This document shows, one piece after another, positions 50,900-59,328 of a stretch of 64,000 nt of DNA; the first letter of the stretch is position 1; each line of letters begins with the position of its first letter. The position numbers and the translations under genes were made by a program. The notes beneath the pieces are model-generated. The model ran no database searches and was not told where the DNA came from. It worked only from the letters and a program-made list of their open reading frames with translations. This DNA comes from Pseudomonas mandelii (GTDB lineage: Bacteria > Pseudomonadota > Gammaproteobacteria > Pseudomonadales > Pseudomonadaceae): the NCBI RefSeq assembly GCF_900106065.1, contig NZ_LT629796.1, positions 620,001 to 684,000 of the forward strand. Reading direction: 5' to 3'.

Positions 50900-51990
50900 G
50901 GCTGCACCTTCCCGGCAAAGGCCTTGAGCGCGAGCTTGAGCAATTCGTTGTGCTGATAGATCTCGTCGCGGTCATCGCCGTAGCGCACGATCACCAGCTG
51001 TTCGCCGGGAATCACGTACATCGCCTGCCCCCAATGGCCCAAAGCGGCAAAGGTGTCGGCCGGAGCATCCGGCCAGGGTCGGGCAGCGCCCTCCACCGCG
51101 CGATTGAGCCACCAATGACCACCGGGGACCGCATCATCCTGATTAGCTTGATAGCGGGCGAAGGGTTCGCGGTTGAAGGCGACCCAGTCTTTGGGCAGCA
51201 GCTGTCGATCACCCCAACGACCGTCACGCGCCATCAGCAGGCCGACGCGCGCCAGGTCCCGAGCGGTGAGGTAGGCATAAGAGGACGCGACGAAAGTGCC
51301 CGTGGCATCGGTTTCCCAGACGGCATGGCGAATTCCTAGCGGCTCGAACAATGCTGTCCATGGATAGTCCGGGTATCGGGCCGGGCCGACGATGGTTTTC
51401 AGCGCGGCGGCCAGCAGATTGCTGTCGCCACTGGAGTACCGAAAGGCCTGGCCTGGTTTGGCGTACTCAGCGTGATCGGCGGTGAACGCCGCCATGTCGT
51501 GATGACCCAGGGTGTAGAGCATGGCGACCACCGAGGACTTCAACGGCGCGTATTCGTAGTCTTCCTGCCAGTCCAGGCCTGAAGCCCAGTGCAACAGGTC
51601 GGCCAGGGTCATTGCCGGGTGTTTCGCCAACGGCGGGTAAAACCGCACCGCAGGGTCCTCAAGTTTGAAAAGGCCCTCGCCATAGGCCACACCCAGGACC
51701 GTGGCCATCAGGCTTTTGCTGATGGACCAGGTCAGGTGCGCGGTGTCGGCCGTGGTCGGGCCGGCGTAGCGTTCGTAGATCAGTTGGCCGTCGCGGATTA
51801 CCAGCAAGGCATCGGTGCGGATGCCTTTTCGAGTGGTGTCATCGCGAGGCGGGAAGGCGTAAGTCTCCAGGGCTTGAAGTGCGGGGCCGGAGACGTTCGG
51901 GCCGGTCGACCATTGCTCGGCGGGCCAGGTTTCGGCGTGGGCCGTGAGGCAGAGCAGCAGCGTGAAAATCAGGGGCAAGCCTTTGAACAT
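50896..51990 (-). CDS. Serine beta-lactamase-like hydrolase (class C/esterase type)
   Basis: A 364-residue exported hydrolase with signal peptide (LIFTLLLCLTAHA) and beta-lactamase fold. The SxxK motif reads SISKSL (nucleophile Ser near residue 90). The YxN-type motif is replaced by RYSSGDSN. GHWGQ near residue 320 fills the KTG position. This pattern suits esterase/6-aminohexanoate-dimer hydrolase-like proteins rather than true beta-lactamases. Substrate unknown. It is coupled to the small membrane protein downstream by an ATGA overlap. Confidence 0.87.
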   Translation of the reverse strand: MFKGLPLIFTLLLCLTAHAETWPAEQWSTGPNVSGPALQALETYAFPPRDDTTRKGIRTDALLVIRDGQLIYERYAGPTTADTAHLTWSISKSLMATVLGVAYGEGLFKLEDPAVRFYPPLAKHPAMTLADLLHWASGLDWQEDYEYAPLKSSVVAMLYTLGHHDMAAFTADHAEYAKPGQAFRYSSGDSNLLAAALKTIVGPARYPDYPWTALFEPLGIRHAVWETDATGTFVASSYAYLTARDLARVGLLMARDGRWGDRQLLPKDWVAFNREPFARYQANQDDAVPGGHWWLNRAVEGAARPWPDAPADTFAALGHWGQAMYVIPGEQLVIVRYGDDRDEIYQHNELLKLALKAFAGKVQP

Positions 51991-52073
51991 GGCGGGGGCT
52001 CGGCGGGGTGGGCTTGCTGAGCCTAGTCGAGGTTGATGACAGTTTTGGAATGTGTGTCGCCTATGCGGCCGCC

Positions 52074-52154
52074 TTCGCGGGCAAGCCTCGCTCCTACAGG
52101 AGTTCGCGATCCAATATAGGAGCGAGCGGTGCGGCGATCCGACTTGCCCGCGAA
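52074..52154. repeat. REPIN, 'cgggcaagcctcgctcc' class, degenerate right arm
   Basis: Left arm TTCGCGGGCAAGCCTCGCTC (52074) is intact. The right arm TAGGAGCGAGCGGTGCGGCG... has an insertion and ends CTTGCCCGCGAA at 52154. It lies between the serine hydrolase start and the acyl-CoA-dehydrogenase-like 3' end. Confidence 0.82.
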
Positions 52155-52162
52155 GAGGCCTG

Positions 52163-53041
52163 TCAGATCGCCGCCAACGCCTTGGCCAATCGCTTGCCTC
52201 TGGCCCCCGCCGCCAGATCCATCACACTCTGATCACGCTGCCACATCGCCGCCCAGTGCTGCGGGCCATCAGCCAGAGCCTCGTTCAGCTCAGCCTTGAG
52301 CCCCTCGAATTGCGCAAACAATCCCCCCAGCAGCACATGCCCGGCCAGATTGTTCGGCGCCTGCCGGCTGACTTCCGCGCACCCGGCCAGCAGCGCCAGC
52401 AACCGCAATTGCAAGGCCTGCGGCCAGTCACTGTCCTGCCCCACCCCATACAGCCACGCGGTCATCGCGCTCAATACATAAATGTCTTCCAGCGTGCGGA
52501 ACGGTTTGACGTAGGCATCCCAGCCATCCCCCGCGAGTAGTTCGCACTGGGCGTTGTCCAGAAACAACCGACCGTGGCTGATGTCCGGCATCAGCGCGAT
52601 GGCCGGGAGTTTTTCCAGGCGCACGCCCGGTTCATCGGGATAGACCACCGCCAGACTCAAGCGCGGCGTTTCGCCGGACGCTTCACTGCGCGCGGCAACC
52701 AGCAGCCAGTCGGCCGCATCGCCAGCGGTGACGAAATCCTTGCGCCCACTCACGCGTAAATCGCTCAGACGCGTCTGCATGTCCGCCACCCGCAGACTGC
52801 GCTGTTCGGTGGCACACAACGCGCCGAGGCTCAGCGGCGCGCTCGGCCAGAGCATGCGCAGCGCCGCCTGATAGCCCACCAGAAACGCCAGCCCCGGCGT
52901 CGACATCAAACGCCCGCCGACCACCGCCAGTTCCAATGGCGTGACCGTGCCCAACGCGTGCAACAAGGTCGCGAACCCCTCCGCCAGGTCCGGGTTGACG
53001 GGCAGGCGATCGCGGCGATTCAACAGGTTTTGCCAGGGCAT
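52163..53041 (-). CDS. Short acyl-CoA dehydrogenase-like protein
   Basis: A 292-residue protein with recognisable acyl-CoA dehydrogenase middle-domain features (SGRKDFVTAGDAADWLLVAA and the beta-domain around residues 100-190). It is about 90 residues shorter than normal family members, and I cannot place the usual catalytic base (Glu). Hence the activity may be altered or lost. ATG 53041 has AAGGAG seven bases upstream. It is divergent from olsB (53196). Its role is uncertain. Confidence 0.65.
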   Translation of the reverse strand: MPWQNLLNRRDRLPVNPDLAEGFATLLHALGTVTPLELAVVGGRLMSTPGLAFLVGYQAALRMLWPSAPLSLGALCATEQRSLRVADMQTRLSDLRVSGRKDFVTAGDAADWLLVAARSEASGETPRLSLAVVYPDEPGVRLEKLPAIALMPDISHGRLFLDNAQCELLAGDGWDAYVKPFRTLEDIYVLSAMTAWLYGVGQDSDWPQALQLRLLALLAGCAEVSRQAPNNLAGHVLLGGLFAQFEGLKAELNEALADGPQHWAAMWQRDQSVMDLAAGARGKRLAKALAAI

Positions 53042-53195
53042 AAGAGGCTCCTTGTGGGCTGTCATGTAAGCATCACCAAAGCTTCATGGCGATGACACCG
53101 GGGCTACATAGCCTGACTTTGCACAACACGGCTGCATAAAGAAAGTCGATCGGCTTTAACCCAAGACGGGTTGACCAGCCCGCACGGAGATTCCC

Positions 53196-53951
53196 ATGAC
53201 TCAGATCGCCCGCATCAGCGACACCGGCAATGAACGCCGCCTGCAAGCCGAACGCCTGGTGGGCGCCGAGGCATTGCAGGAAGCCCAGGCCTTGCGCTTC
53301 AACGTCTTCAGCGGCGAGTTCAACGCCAAGCTCAAAGGCGCGGAGCTGGGTCTGGACATGGACGACTATGATGTTCACTGCGCCCACATTGGCGTGCGTG
53401 ACTTGAACACCGGGCGCCTGGTGGCGACCACCCGTTTGCTCGATCACACGGCCGCGAGCAGCCTGGGCAAGTTCTACAGCGAAGAAGAGTTCAGCCTCCA
53501 TGGTCTGGTCCACTTGAAAGGCCCGATCCTGGAAATCGGCCGCACCTGCGTCGACCCGGCTTATCGCAACGGCGGCACCATCGCGGTGCTCTGGGGCGAA
53601 CTGGCCGAAGTGCTGAATCAGGGCGGCTACAGCTATTTGATGGGTTGCGCGAGCATTCCGATGCAAGACGGCGGGATTCAGGCCCACGCGATCATGCAGC
53701 GTCTGCGGGAACGTTATCTGTGCACCGAACACCTGCGGGCCGAGCCGAAAAAACCGCTGCCGGTCCTGGACCTCCCGTCCAACGTGATCGCCGAAATGCC
53801 GCCGCTGCTCAAGGCCTACATGCGTCTGGGCGCGAAGATCTGCGGTGAGCCGTGCTGGGACGAAGACTTCCAGGTCGCCGACGTGTTCATCCTGCTCAAG
53901 CGCGACGAACTCTGCCCACGTTATGCCAAGCACTTCAAGGCGGCAGTCTGA
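53196..53951 (+). CDS. olsB: L-ornithine N-alpha-acyltransferase OlsB
   Basis: A 251-residue GNAT-type acyltransferase matching OlsB (hemolysin-like PlsC-independent type): [20 protein letters not shown] near residue 32, [20 protein letters not shown] near residue 112, and ASIPMQDGG. OlsB transfers a 3-hydroxyacyl group from ACP to ornithine to give lyso-ornithine lipid, a phosphorus-free membrane lipid made under phosphate limitation. The stop overlaps the start of olsA. No Pho box was looked for at high confidence. Confidence 0.93.
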   Translation: MTQIARISDTGNERRLQAERLVGAEALQEAQALRFNVFSGEFNAKLKGAELGLDMDDYDVHCAHIGVRDLNTGRLVATTRLLDHTAASSLGKFYSEEEFSLHGLVHLKGPILEIGRTCVDPAYRNGGTIAVLWGELAEVLNQGGYSYLMGCASIPMQDGGIQAHAIMQRLRERYLCTEHLRAEPKKPLPVLDLPSNVIAEMPPLLKAYMRLGAKICGEPCWDEDFQVADVFILLKRDELCPRYAKHFKAAV

Positions 53952-54742
53952 TGAGCCGGTTGCGGGTGTACGCGCGGATTGCGCGAGTGCTGGTGGTGGT
54001 CGCGCTGGGGTTGAGCATGGCCAGCGTGTTCGGGCTTTTCGAGCGGCTGGGCATTGCCCATTCGATGGTCCGCCGCCAACGCTGGTCGCGGTTTTTCATG
54101 GCGCGGTTGAGCAACGCCCTGCCCTTTCGCGTGACGGTTCACGGTGAACTGCCGAAGGAGCCGATGCTTTGGGTCAGCAATCACGTGTCGTGGACCGACA
54201 TTCCGTTGCTGGGCATGCTCACGCCAATGTCATTTCTTTCCAAGGCCGAAGTGCGCACCTGGCCGGTGGCCGGTTGGTTGGCGGCCAAGGCCGGCAGCCT
54301 GTTTATCCGTCGCGGCTCGGGTGACAGCCAGCTGATTCGCAAACAGATGACGCGCCACCTGGCGCAGGCACACCCACTGCTGATGTTCCCGGAAGGCACC
54401 ACCACCAATGGACGTTCGTTGCGTACCTTTCATGGTCGCTTGTTGTCAGCAGCGATTGATTCTGAAGTGAAGCTGCAGCCGGTGGCGATTCGTTATCTAC
54501 GTGACGGTGAACTCGACTCACTGGCGCCGTTCATTGGCGATGATGATTTGCTGTCGCACTTGATGCGGTTGTTCGCCAATGATCGCGGGGAAGTGGAAAT
54601 CAAAGTGCTCAAGCCGATCGCTTGCGAAGGCCGGGAGCGTGCGGCGCTGGCGTTCGAGGCACAGCAGGCGGTGCAGAAGTCGTTGTTTGGGGCCATCCCT
54701 CAGGCGCAACCGGAACCGCTGCGCCCCGCCATCGCGGCGTGA
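53951..54742 (+). CDS. olsA: Lyso-ornithine lipid O-acyltransferase OlsA
   Basis: A 263-residue PlsC-family acyltransferase with one N-terminal membrane helix and the motifs NHVSWTD (H-x4-D, near residue 77) and FPEGTTT (near residue 139). It adds the second fatty acid to lyso-ornithine lipid made by OlsB. Its ATG shares the TGATG junction with olsB, so they are translationally coupled. An open upstream extension inside olsB is rejected. A REPIN follows. Confidence 0.93.
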   Translation: MSRLRVYARIARVLVVVALGLSMASVFGLFERLGIAHSMVRRQRWSRFFMARLSNALPFRVTVHGELPKEPMLWVSNHVSWTDIPLLGMLTPMSFLSKAEVRTWPVAGWLAAKAGSLFIRRGSGDSQLIRKQMTRHLAQAHPLLMFPEGTTTNGRSLRTFHGRLLSAAIDSEVKLQPVAIRYLRDGELDSLAPFIGDDDLLSHLMRLFANDRGEVEIKVLKPIACEGRERAALAFEAQQAVQKSLFGAIPQAQPEPLRPAIAA

Positions 54743-54773
54743 AACAAACTCCCTGAAGAAACACCAAAAACCT

Positions 54774-54862
54774 TGTGGGAGCGAGCCTGCTCGCGATAGC
54801 GGTTTTACATTCAACAATGATGTGAATGACACACCGCTATCGCGAGCAGGCTCACTCCTACA
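54774..54862. repeat. REPIN, 'gtgggagcgagcctgctcgcga' class
   Basis: Left arm TGTGGGAGCGAGCCTGCTCG (54774), right arm TATCGCGAGCAGGCTCACTC and CTACAGG ending at 54862. The right arm GGCTCACTCCTACA is identical to the end of the in-gene copy at 13592-13680. It lies between the convergent olsA and acpH genes. Confidence 0.93.
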
Positions 54863-54867
54863 GGGGT

Positions 54868-55446
54868 TTAGGGTGCTGGATAGTTTTGGGCGAAATCCTG
54901 AAGCTGCGGATAGAACAACCGGAAATCCTCACTGAGCGGTTCGTACAGCCGACGCAATTCCTGCATCGCCCCCGCCAGTTCCTCAGGCCGGGTCAACCGC
55001 CGCGAAATCCCCCGCAGCACTTGGTCCAGCACATCAAACTCCTGATAAGACCCCAACCAGTCATTCGCCACCATGTGCGGCGCGATCCTCGCCAACCGCT
55101 CCGGCAATTGAGGCTCAGTCGACAGCACCCGATACACATCCGAGGTGAACCGCTCCAGCGGCTGGTCCGAGTAGAGGGTCCAGTCCCGCGCCAGGCAGTG
55201 GTCGAAAAACACGTCGAGCACGATCCCGGCGTAACGCCGGCGTGTGGTGGAAAATCGCGACAGCGAGGCATCCACCAACGGATGGCGGTCGGTGAAGACG
55301 TCGATGCTGCGATGTAGCTGGATGGCCGCTTCAATCTCCGGGTTGAACTGCCCTTGCAGCCGTCCCTTGACGAAATCGCCATACAGACTGCCGAGCAATT
55401 GACCGGGGCGCTGGCCACCGAGGTGAAGATGGGCGAGATAGTTCAT
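54868..55446 (-). CDS. acpH: Acyl carrier protein phosphodiesterase AcpH
   Basis: A 192-residue HD-like phosphodiesterase matching AcpH (MNYLAHLHL start, GSLYGDFVKGRL near residue 19, IQLHRSIDVFTDRHPLV near 42, DVFFDHCLARDW near 78). It removes 4'-phosphopantetheine from holo-ACP in a metal-dependent reaction. It is divergent from the ArsR-type regulator gene at 55618. Confidence 0.92.
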   Translation of the reverse strand: MNYLAHLHLGGQRPGQLLGSLYGDFVKGRLQGQFNPEIEAAIQLHRSIDVFTDRHPLVDASLSRFSTTRRRYAGIVLDVFFDHCLARDWTLYSDQPLERFTSDVYRVLSTEPQLPERLARIAPHMVANDWLGSYQEFDVLDQVLRGISRRLTRPEELAGAMQELRRLYEPLSEDFRLFYPQLQDFAQNYPAP

Positions 55447-55500
55447 GGGCGCAGCTTAGCATTGCGCCTTCGAATGTTGACACTCACCGTATCGTTATAA

Positions 55501-55597
55501 CCCGATATAGCGATTTATGCGCTCGTCAGACCAAAATCATATTTGTATATCGCGATCTACCGATTTAAAGTTCGCCACATCGCGATATAGCGTTTTA
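55501..55597. promoter_or_regulatory. Three operator-like repeats upstream of the ArsR-type gene
   Basis: CCCGATATAGCGATTTA (55501), CGCGATCTACCGATTTA (55551) and CGCGATATAGCGTTTTA (55581) are copies of one motif. Their starts are 50 and 30 bases apart, close to whole turns of DNA, so they lie on the same face. The second and third are also preceded by TATAT or ACAT, forming part-palindromes ATATCGCGAT. They are probable binding sites for the ArsR-type protein encoded next. Confidence 0.65.
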
Positions 55598-55617
55598 CTC
55601 ATCACGAGCCCAAACCC

Positions 55618-55938
55618 ATGACCATCGACCTCGACGAAATAATAAAAGCCCTGGCACACCCAGTCCGCCGAGACATCCTCATCTGGCTGAAAGACCCCAA
55701 GACCCAGTTCCCGGAACAGATCCACAACCACGAGTACGGCATTTGCGCCGGACAGATCGATCAACGCTGCGGCCTGTCGCAGTCGACCGTGTCCGCCCAT
55801 TTGGCGACCTTGCAACGTGCGGGACTGATCAGCAGCCAGAAAGCCGGTCAATGGCACTTCTTCAAGCGCAACGAGGACGTGATCCAGGCATTCCTCGCGG
55901 CCATCGTCAAGGAGCTCAGCGCTCCGACAAGGAATTAA
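55618..55938 (+). CDS. ArsR family transcriptional regulator
   Basis: A 106-residue winged helix-turn-helix regulator (ALAHPVRRDILIWL near residue 11, GLSQSTVSAHLATLQRAGLI near residue 50). CxxC-type metal sites are absent; one Cys in GICAGQ and one in RCGLSQ may be redox- or electrophile-responsive. It is the first gene of a unit with an MFS exporter (three bases after) and an old yellow enzyme. It likely represses the unit through the repeats at 55501-55597, as NemR-like regulators do for OYE genes. Confidence 0.9.
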   Translation: MTIDLDEIIKALAHPVRRDILIWLKDPKTQFPEQIHNHEYGICAGQIDQRCGLSQSTVSAHLATLQRAGLISSQKAGQWHFFKRNEDVIQAFLAAIVKELSAPTRN

Positions 55939-55941
55939 CCA

Positions 55942-57108
55942 ATGCCCCTCTCGCTTCTCATTCTGGCCTTGAGCGCCTTCGCCATCGGCACCACCGAGTT
56001 CGTCATCATGGGCTTGTTGCCCGATGTGGCGGCTGACCTCGGCGTGTCGATCCCGGGCGCTGGCTGGCTGGTGACCGGTTACGCCCTGGGCGTGGCCATC
56101 GGTGCGCCGTTCATGGCACTGGCCACCTCCCGATTACCGCGCAAGGCTGCACTGGTAGCGTTGATGGGCATTTTCATCATCGGCAACCTGCTCTGTGCCA
56201 TGGCGACCGATTACAACGTGCTGATGTTTGCCCGTGTGGTCACGGCCCTCTGCCACGGTGCGTTCTTCGGTATCGGTTCGGTGGTGGCGGCAGGTCTGGT
56301 TCCGGCGAACAAACGTGCCTCCGCCGTAGCCTTGATGTTCACCGGCCTGACCCTGGCCAACGTGCTCGGCGTTCCGTTGGGCACCGCGCTCGGTCAGGAA
56401 GCCGGCTGGCGCTCGACCTTCTGGGCAGTGACCGTGATTGGTGTGATCGCGTTGATTGGCCTGATCCGCTTCCTGCCGGCCAAGCGCGATGAAGAGAAAC
56501 TCGACATGCGCGCCGAACTGCGCGCCCTCAAAGGCGCCGGGATCTGGCTGTCGCTGAGCATGACGGCGCTGTTCGCGGCGTCGGTATTCACCCTGTTCAC
56601 TTATGTCGCCCCGCTGCTTGGTGATGTCACCGGCGTCTCGCCCAAAGGCGTGACCTGGACCCTGATGCTCATCGGACTGGGCCTGACGGTCGGCAACATC
56701 ATCGGCGGCAAGCTGGCTGACAAAGGCCTGGCCGCAACGCTGATCGGCGTCTTCATCTCGATGGCCGTGATCTCGACCGTACTGACCTGGACCAGCGTCG
56801 CGCTGATCCCGGCCGAAATCACCCTGTTCCTCTGGGCCACCGCGTGCTTCGCCGCCGTCCCCGCCCTGCAAGTGAACGTGGTGACCTACGGCAAGGCCGC
56901 GCCGAACCTGGTGTCGACCCTGAACATCGGCGCTTTCAACATCGGCAACGCCTTGGGCGCCTGGGTCGGCGGCAGCGTCATCGCCCACGGTTTCGGCTTG
57001 ACCAGCGTTCCACTCGCGGCAGCAGCACTGGCAGTACTCGCCCTGCTGGTGACCCTGATTACTTTCCGTCAGCGCGGTAATCCCGAACTGGCCCCTGCTA
57101 TCAACTGA
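55942..57108 (+). CDS. MFS transporter, AraJ/DHA1-like
   Basis: A 388-residue 12-helix MFS protein with the N-terminal signature AFAIGTTEFVIMGLLPDVAADL and ATSRLPRKAALVAL, typical of the arabinose-efflux (AraJ/YdhP) DHA1 group. It lies three bases after the ArsR-type gene and 23 before the old yellow enzyme gene, so they form one operon. It probably exports an electrophile or the toxic compound sensed by the regulator; the substrate is not known. Confidence 0.9.
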   Translation: MPLSLLILALSAFAIGTTEFVIMGLLPDVAADLGVSIPGAGWLVTGYALGVAIGAPFMALATSRLPRKAALVALMGIFIIGNLLCAMATDYNVLMFARVVTALCHGAFFGIGSVVAAGLVPANKRASAVALMFTGLTLANVLGVPLGTALGQEAGWRSTFWAVTVIGVIALIGLIRFLPAKRDEEKLDMRAELRALKGAGIWLSLSMTALFAASVFTLFTYVAPLLGDVTGVSPKGVTWTLMLIGLGLTVGNIIGGKLADKGLAATLIGVFISMAVISTVLTWTSVALIPAEITLFLWATACFAAVPALQVNVVTYGKAAPNLVSTLNIGAFNIGNALGAWVGGSVIAHGFGLTSVPLAAAALAVLALLVTLITFRQRGNPELAPAIN

Positions 57109-57131
57109 TACTTCACGAGGGTTGTACTTAA

Positions 57132-58181
57132 ATGACGACTATTTTCGATCCGATCAAACTGGGCGACATCGAGCTGGCCAACCGCATCATTATGGCGCCG
57201 CTGACCCGCTGCCGCGCCGACGAAGGCCGGGTGCCAAACGCCCTGATGGCCGAATACTACGTACAACGCGCCTCGGCCGGCCTGATCCTCAGCGAAGCCA
57301 CGTCGGTCACGCCGATGGGCGTCGGCTACCCGGACACTCCGGGTATCTGGTCCAACGATCAGGTGCGTGGCTGGGCTAATGTGACCAAAGCGATCCACGG
57401 TGCGGGCGGCAAGATTTTCCTGCAACTGTGGCACGTCGGCCGGGTTTCCCACGAGTCGTACCTGAACGGTGAAGCACCAGTCGCACCGAGCGCCATCCAG
57501 CCAAAGGGTCACGTCAGCCTGGTTCGCCCATTGTCCGACTACCCAACCCCGCGCGCACTGGAAACCGCTGAAATCGCCGACATCGTCGACGCCTACCGCA
57601 CCGGTGCCGAGAACGCCAAGGCTGCCGGTTTTGACGGTGTGGAAATCCACGGTGCCAATGGTTACCTGCTCGATCAGTTCCTGCAAAGCAGCACCAACCA
57701 GCGCACCGATAACTACGGTGGTTCCCTGGAAAACCGTGCGCGCCTGTTGCTGGAAGTAACCGACGCCGCAATCGAAGTCTGGGGCGCTGGCCGCGTCGGC
57801 GTGCACTTGTCTCCGCGTGCCGATTCCCACGACATGGGCGATGACAACCTGGCCGAGACGTTCATCTACGTCGCTCGCGAACTGGGCAAGCGTGGCATCG
57901 CGTTTATTTGCTCCCGTGAGAAAGAAGCCGGCGACAGCCTGGGTCCACAATTGAAAGAAGCGTTCGGCGGCCCGTACATCGTCAACGAACGCTTCACCAA
58001 GGACAGCGCCAACGCTTGGCTGGCCAGCGGCAAGGCAGATGCAGTCGCCTTCGGCGTTCCATTCATTGCCAACCCGGACCTGCCGGCACGCTTGAAGGCG
58101 GATGCGCCGCTTAACGAAGCGCGTCCCGAACTGTTCTACGCCAAGGGGCCGGTGGGTTACATCGACTATCCCGTGATGTAA
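57132..58181 (+). CDS. Old yellow enzyme family alkene reductase (XenB/NemA-like)
   Basis: A 349-residue FMN-dependent reductase: (beta/alpha)8 barrel with LTRCRADEGRVPNALMAEYY near residue 24, catalytic IHGANGYLLDQFLQ containing the His/Asn substrate pair near residue 171, and SPRADSHDM. Pseudomonas XenB and E. coli NemA are the closest types I recognise. They reduce activated alkenes and nitro-compounds with NADPH. Linkage to an ArsR-type repressor and an exporter suggests a reactive-electrophile response operon. A terminator follows. Confidence 0.92.
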   Translation: MTTIFDPIKLGDIELANRIIMAPLTRCRADEGRVPNALMAEYYVQRASAGLILSEATSVTPMGVGYPDTPGIWSNDQVRGWANVTKAIHGAGGKIFLQLWHVGRVSHESYLNGEAPVAPSAIQPKGHVSLVRPLSDYPTPRALETAEIADIVDAYRTGAENAKAAGFDGVEIHGANGYLLDQFLQSSTNQRTDNYGGSLENRARLLLEVTDAAIEVWGAGRVGVHLSPRADSHDMGDDNLAETFIYVARELGKRGIAFICSREKEAGDSLGPQLKEAFGGPYIVNERFTKDSANAWLASGKADAVAFGVPFIANPDLPARLKADAPLNEARPELFYAKGPVGYIDYPVM

Positions 58182-58201
58182 GCATCTCCCTTGAAATGCA
58201 A

Positions 58202-58236
58202 AAGCCCCGACTCGAAAGAGCCGGGGCTTTTTGTTG
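58202..58236 (+). terminator. Terminator of the ArsR-MFS-OYE operon
   Basis: AAAAGCCCCGACTC (58201-58214), a short loop, and GAGCCGGGGCTTTTTG (58219-58234) form a strong stem with a T-run. Confidence 0.92.
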
Positions 58237-58355
58237 CGGCATGTTTATTCACGGGGCTTCACACCGATTCACACGCACGACACAAAATCACTACAAAATA
58301 CGTAGCTCGCTACCTTTCAACCTGACGAGCGTGCGTATATAAAAGCATCCCGGTG

Positions 58356-58396
58356 CATTAAGGCGAACATTGAAGGGATCAACGCTCGCCTTAATG
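58356..58396. repeat. Perfect 11-bp inverted repeat
   Basis: CATTAAGGCGA (58356-58366) and TCGCCTTAATG (58386-58396) are perfect complements with a 19-base loop. No T-run follows on either strand, so it is not a classic terminator. It lies between the OYE operon terminator and the 3' end of emhR, within an AT-rich gap (58182-58430) without a gene. Role unknown. Confidence 0.7.
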
Positions 58397-58430
58397 GTTG
58401 ACATAAACGGATCCAATTACGCATTTTGTT

Positions 58431-59063
58431 TTATTTGCGCAGGCTGGGGCTCAGGCGCAGCATGTCCAATCCTGTATTGACCCATCGCTCGGCTTCGGTG
58501 TGCAGTTGAAAACTGTCCGGGGCCAATAGCCACTGGTACAGCATGCCATCGATGTAGGCGTGCAGGCTGATGGCCGCGCGGGCCGTGTCGAGGTCCTCGG
58601 GCATTTGCCCCCGATTCACCGCATTACTCAGGGCCAGGGCGATTCGCACATTGCAGTCGAGGCTGACTTCACGACGCTGCTGACGCAGATCGCACATTTC
58701 ATCGGTGAATTCGCACTTATGAAACAAAATCTCATTGATGCGTCGGGTCTTCGGATCCAGGGCAACTTGATGAAACAAATGAATCAGCAGTTTGCGCATG
58801 CAGCCCAGCGGATCGAGCTCATCTTCGCTTTCACTGGCCCTGGCCATTTCATCCAGCGGCTCTTTCAAGCTATCGAGCATGGCCTGCACCAGATCCGCCT
58901 TGTTGCTGAAATGCCAGTAGATGGCGCCGCGAGTCACGCCGGCCAGAGTCGCGATGTCCGCCAGCGTAGTGCGCGCCACGCCTCTTTCATAAAAGGCTTT
59001 CTCTGCCGCTTCCAGTATCTGGCTGCGGGTTTCTTGAGCTTCCTCTTTGGTACGACGGACCAT
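58431..59063 (-). CDS. emhR: TetR-family repressor EmhR/TtgR
   Basis: A 210-residue TetR regulator with the helix-turn-helix [20 protein letters not shown] (residues about 32-51) and a drug-binding C-terminal domain ([34 protein letters not shown]). The sequence is very close to TtgR of P. putida and EmhR of P. fluorescens. It represses the divergent efflux operon and is released by drugs and plant phenolics. The operator is visible at 59211-59237. Confidence 0.93.
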   Translation of the reverse strand: MVRRTKEEAQETRSQILEAAEKAFYERGVARTTLADIATLAGVTRGAIYWHFSNKADLVQAMLDSLKEPLDEMARASESEDELDPLGCMRKLLIHLFHQVALDPKTRRINEILFHKCEFTDEMCDLRQQRREVSLDCNVRIALALSNAVNRGQMPEDLDTARAAISLHAYIDGMLYQWLLAPDSFQLHTEAERWVNTGLDMLRLSPSLRK

Positions 59064-59210
59064 GGCAGTAAAACCTCAATCGGGATGCTTCAGCGATGTC
59101 TGAACAGCCGCTGAACAAAAGTGGGGCGAGCGCTCTTGGGACTCGTCCCCGGCTTACAATTCGAACCTTTGACGGGCGTTGGTAACGGGGTGGATACGCA
59201 GTCAAGGTGT

Positions 59211-59247
59211 TTACAAACAACCATGAACGTAAGTATATTCCTTAGCA
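59211..59247. promoter_or_regulatory. EmhR/TtgR operator and emhABC promoter region
   Basis: TTACAAACAACCATGAACGT at 59211-59230, continuing AAGTATATTCC, matches the operator and overlapping promoter of the ttgR-ttgABC region that I recall from P. putida, with the TTAC...GTAA inverted ends. It lies between emhR and emhA, where binding would shut off both genes. Confidence 0.8.
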
Positions 59248-59328
59248 AGCTACTTATCCACTCAGCACTCATTTTTTACCCTTTCACATTTCTAGTGCGT
59301 TTCTTGCGCGCCTGACCCGAGGATTTTC

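Noticed and set aside
3518..54862. Possible CRISPR array from repeated palindromes
   Set aside because: Repeats are dispersed singly between genes at kilobase distances and belong to different classes; there are no regular spacers and no cas genes.
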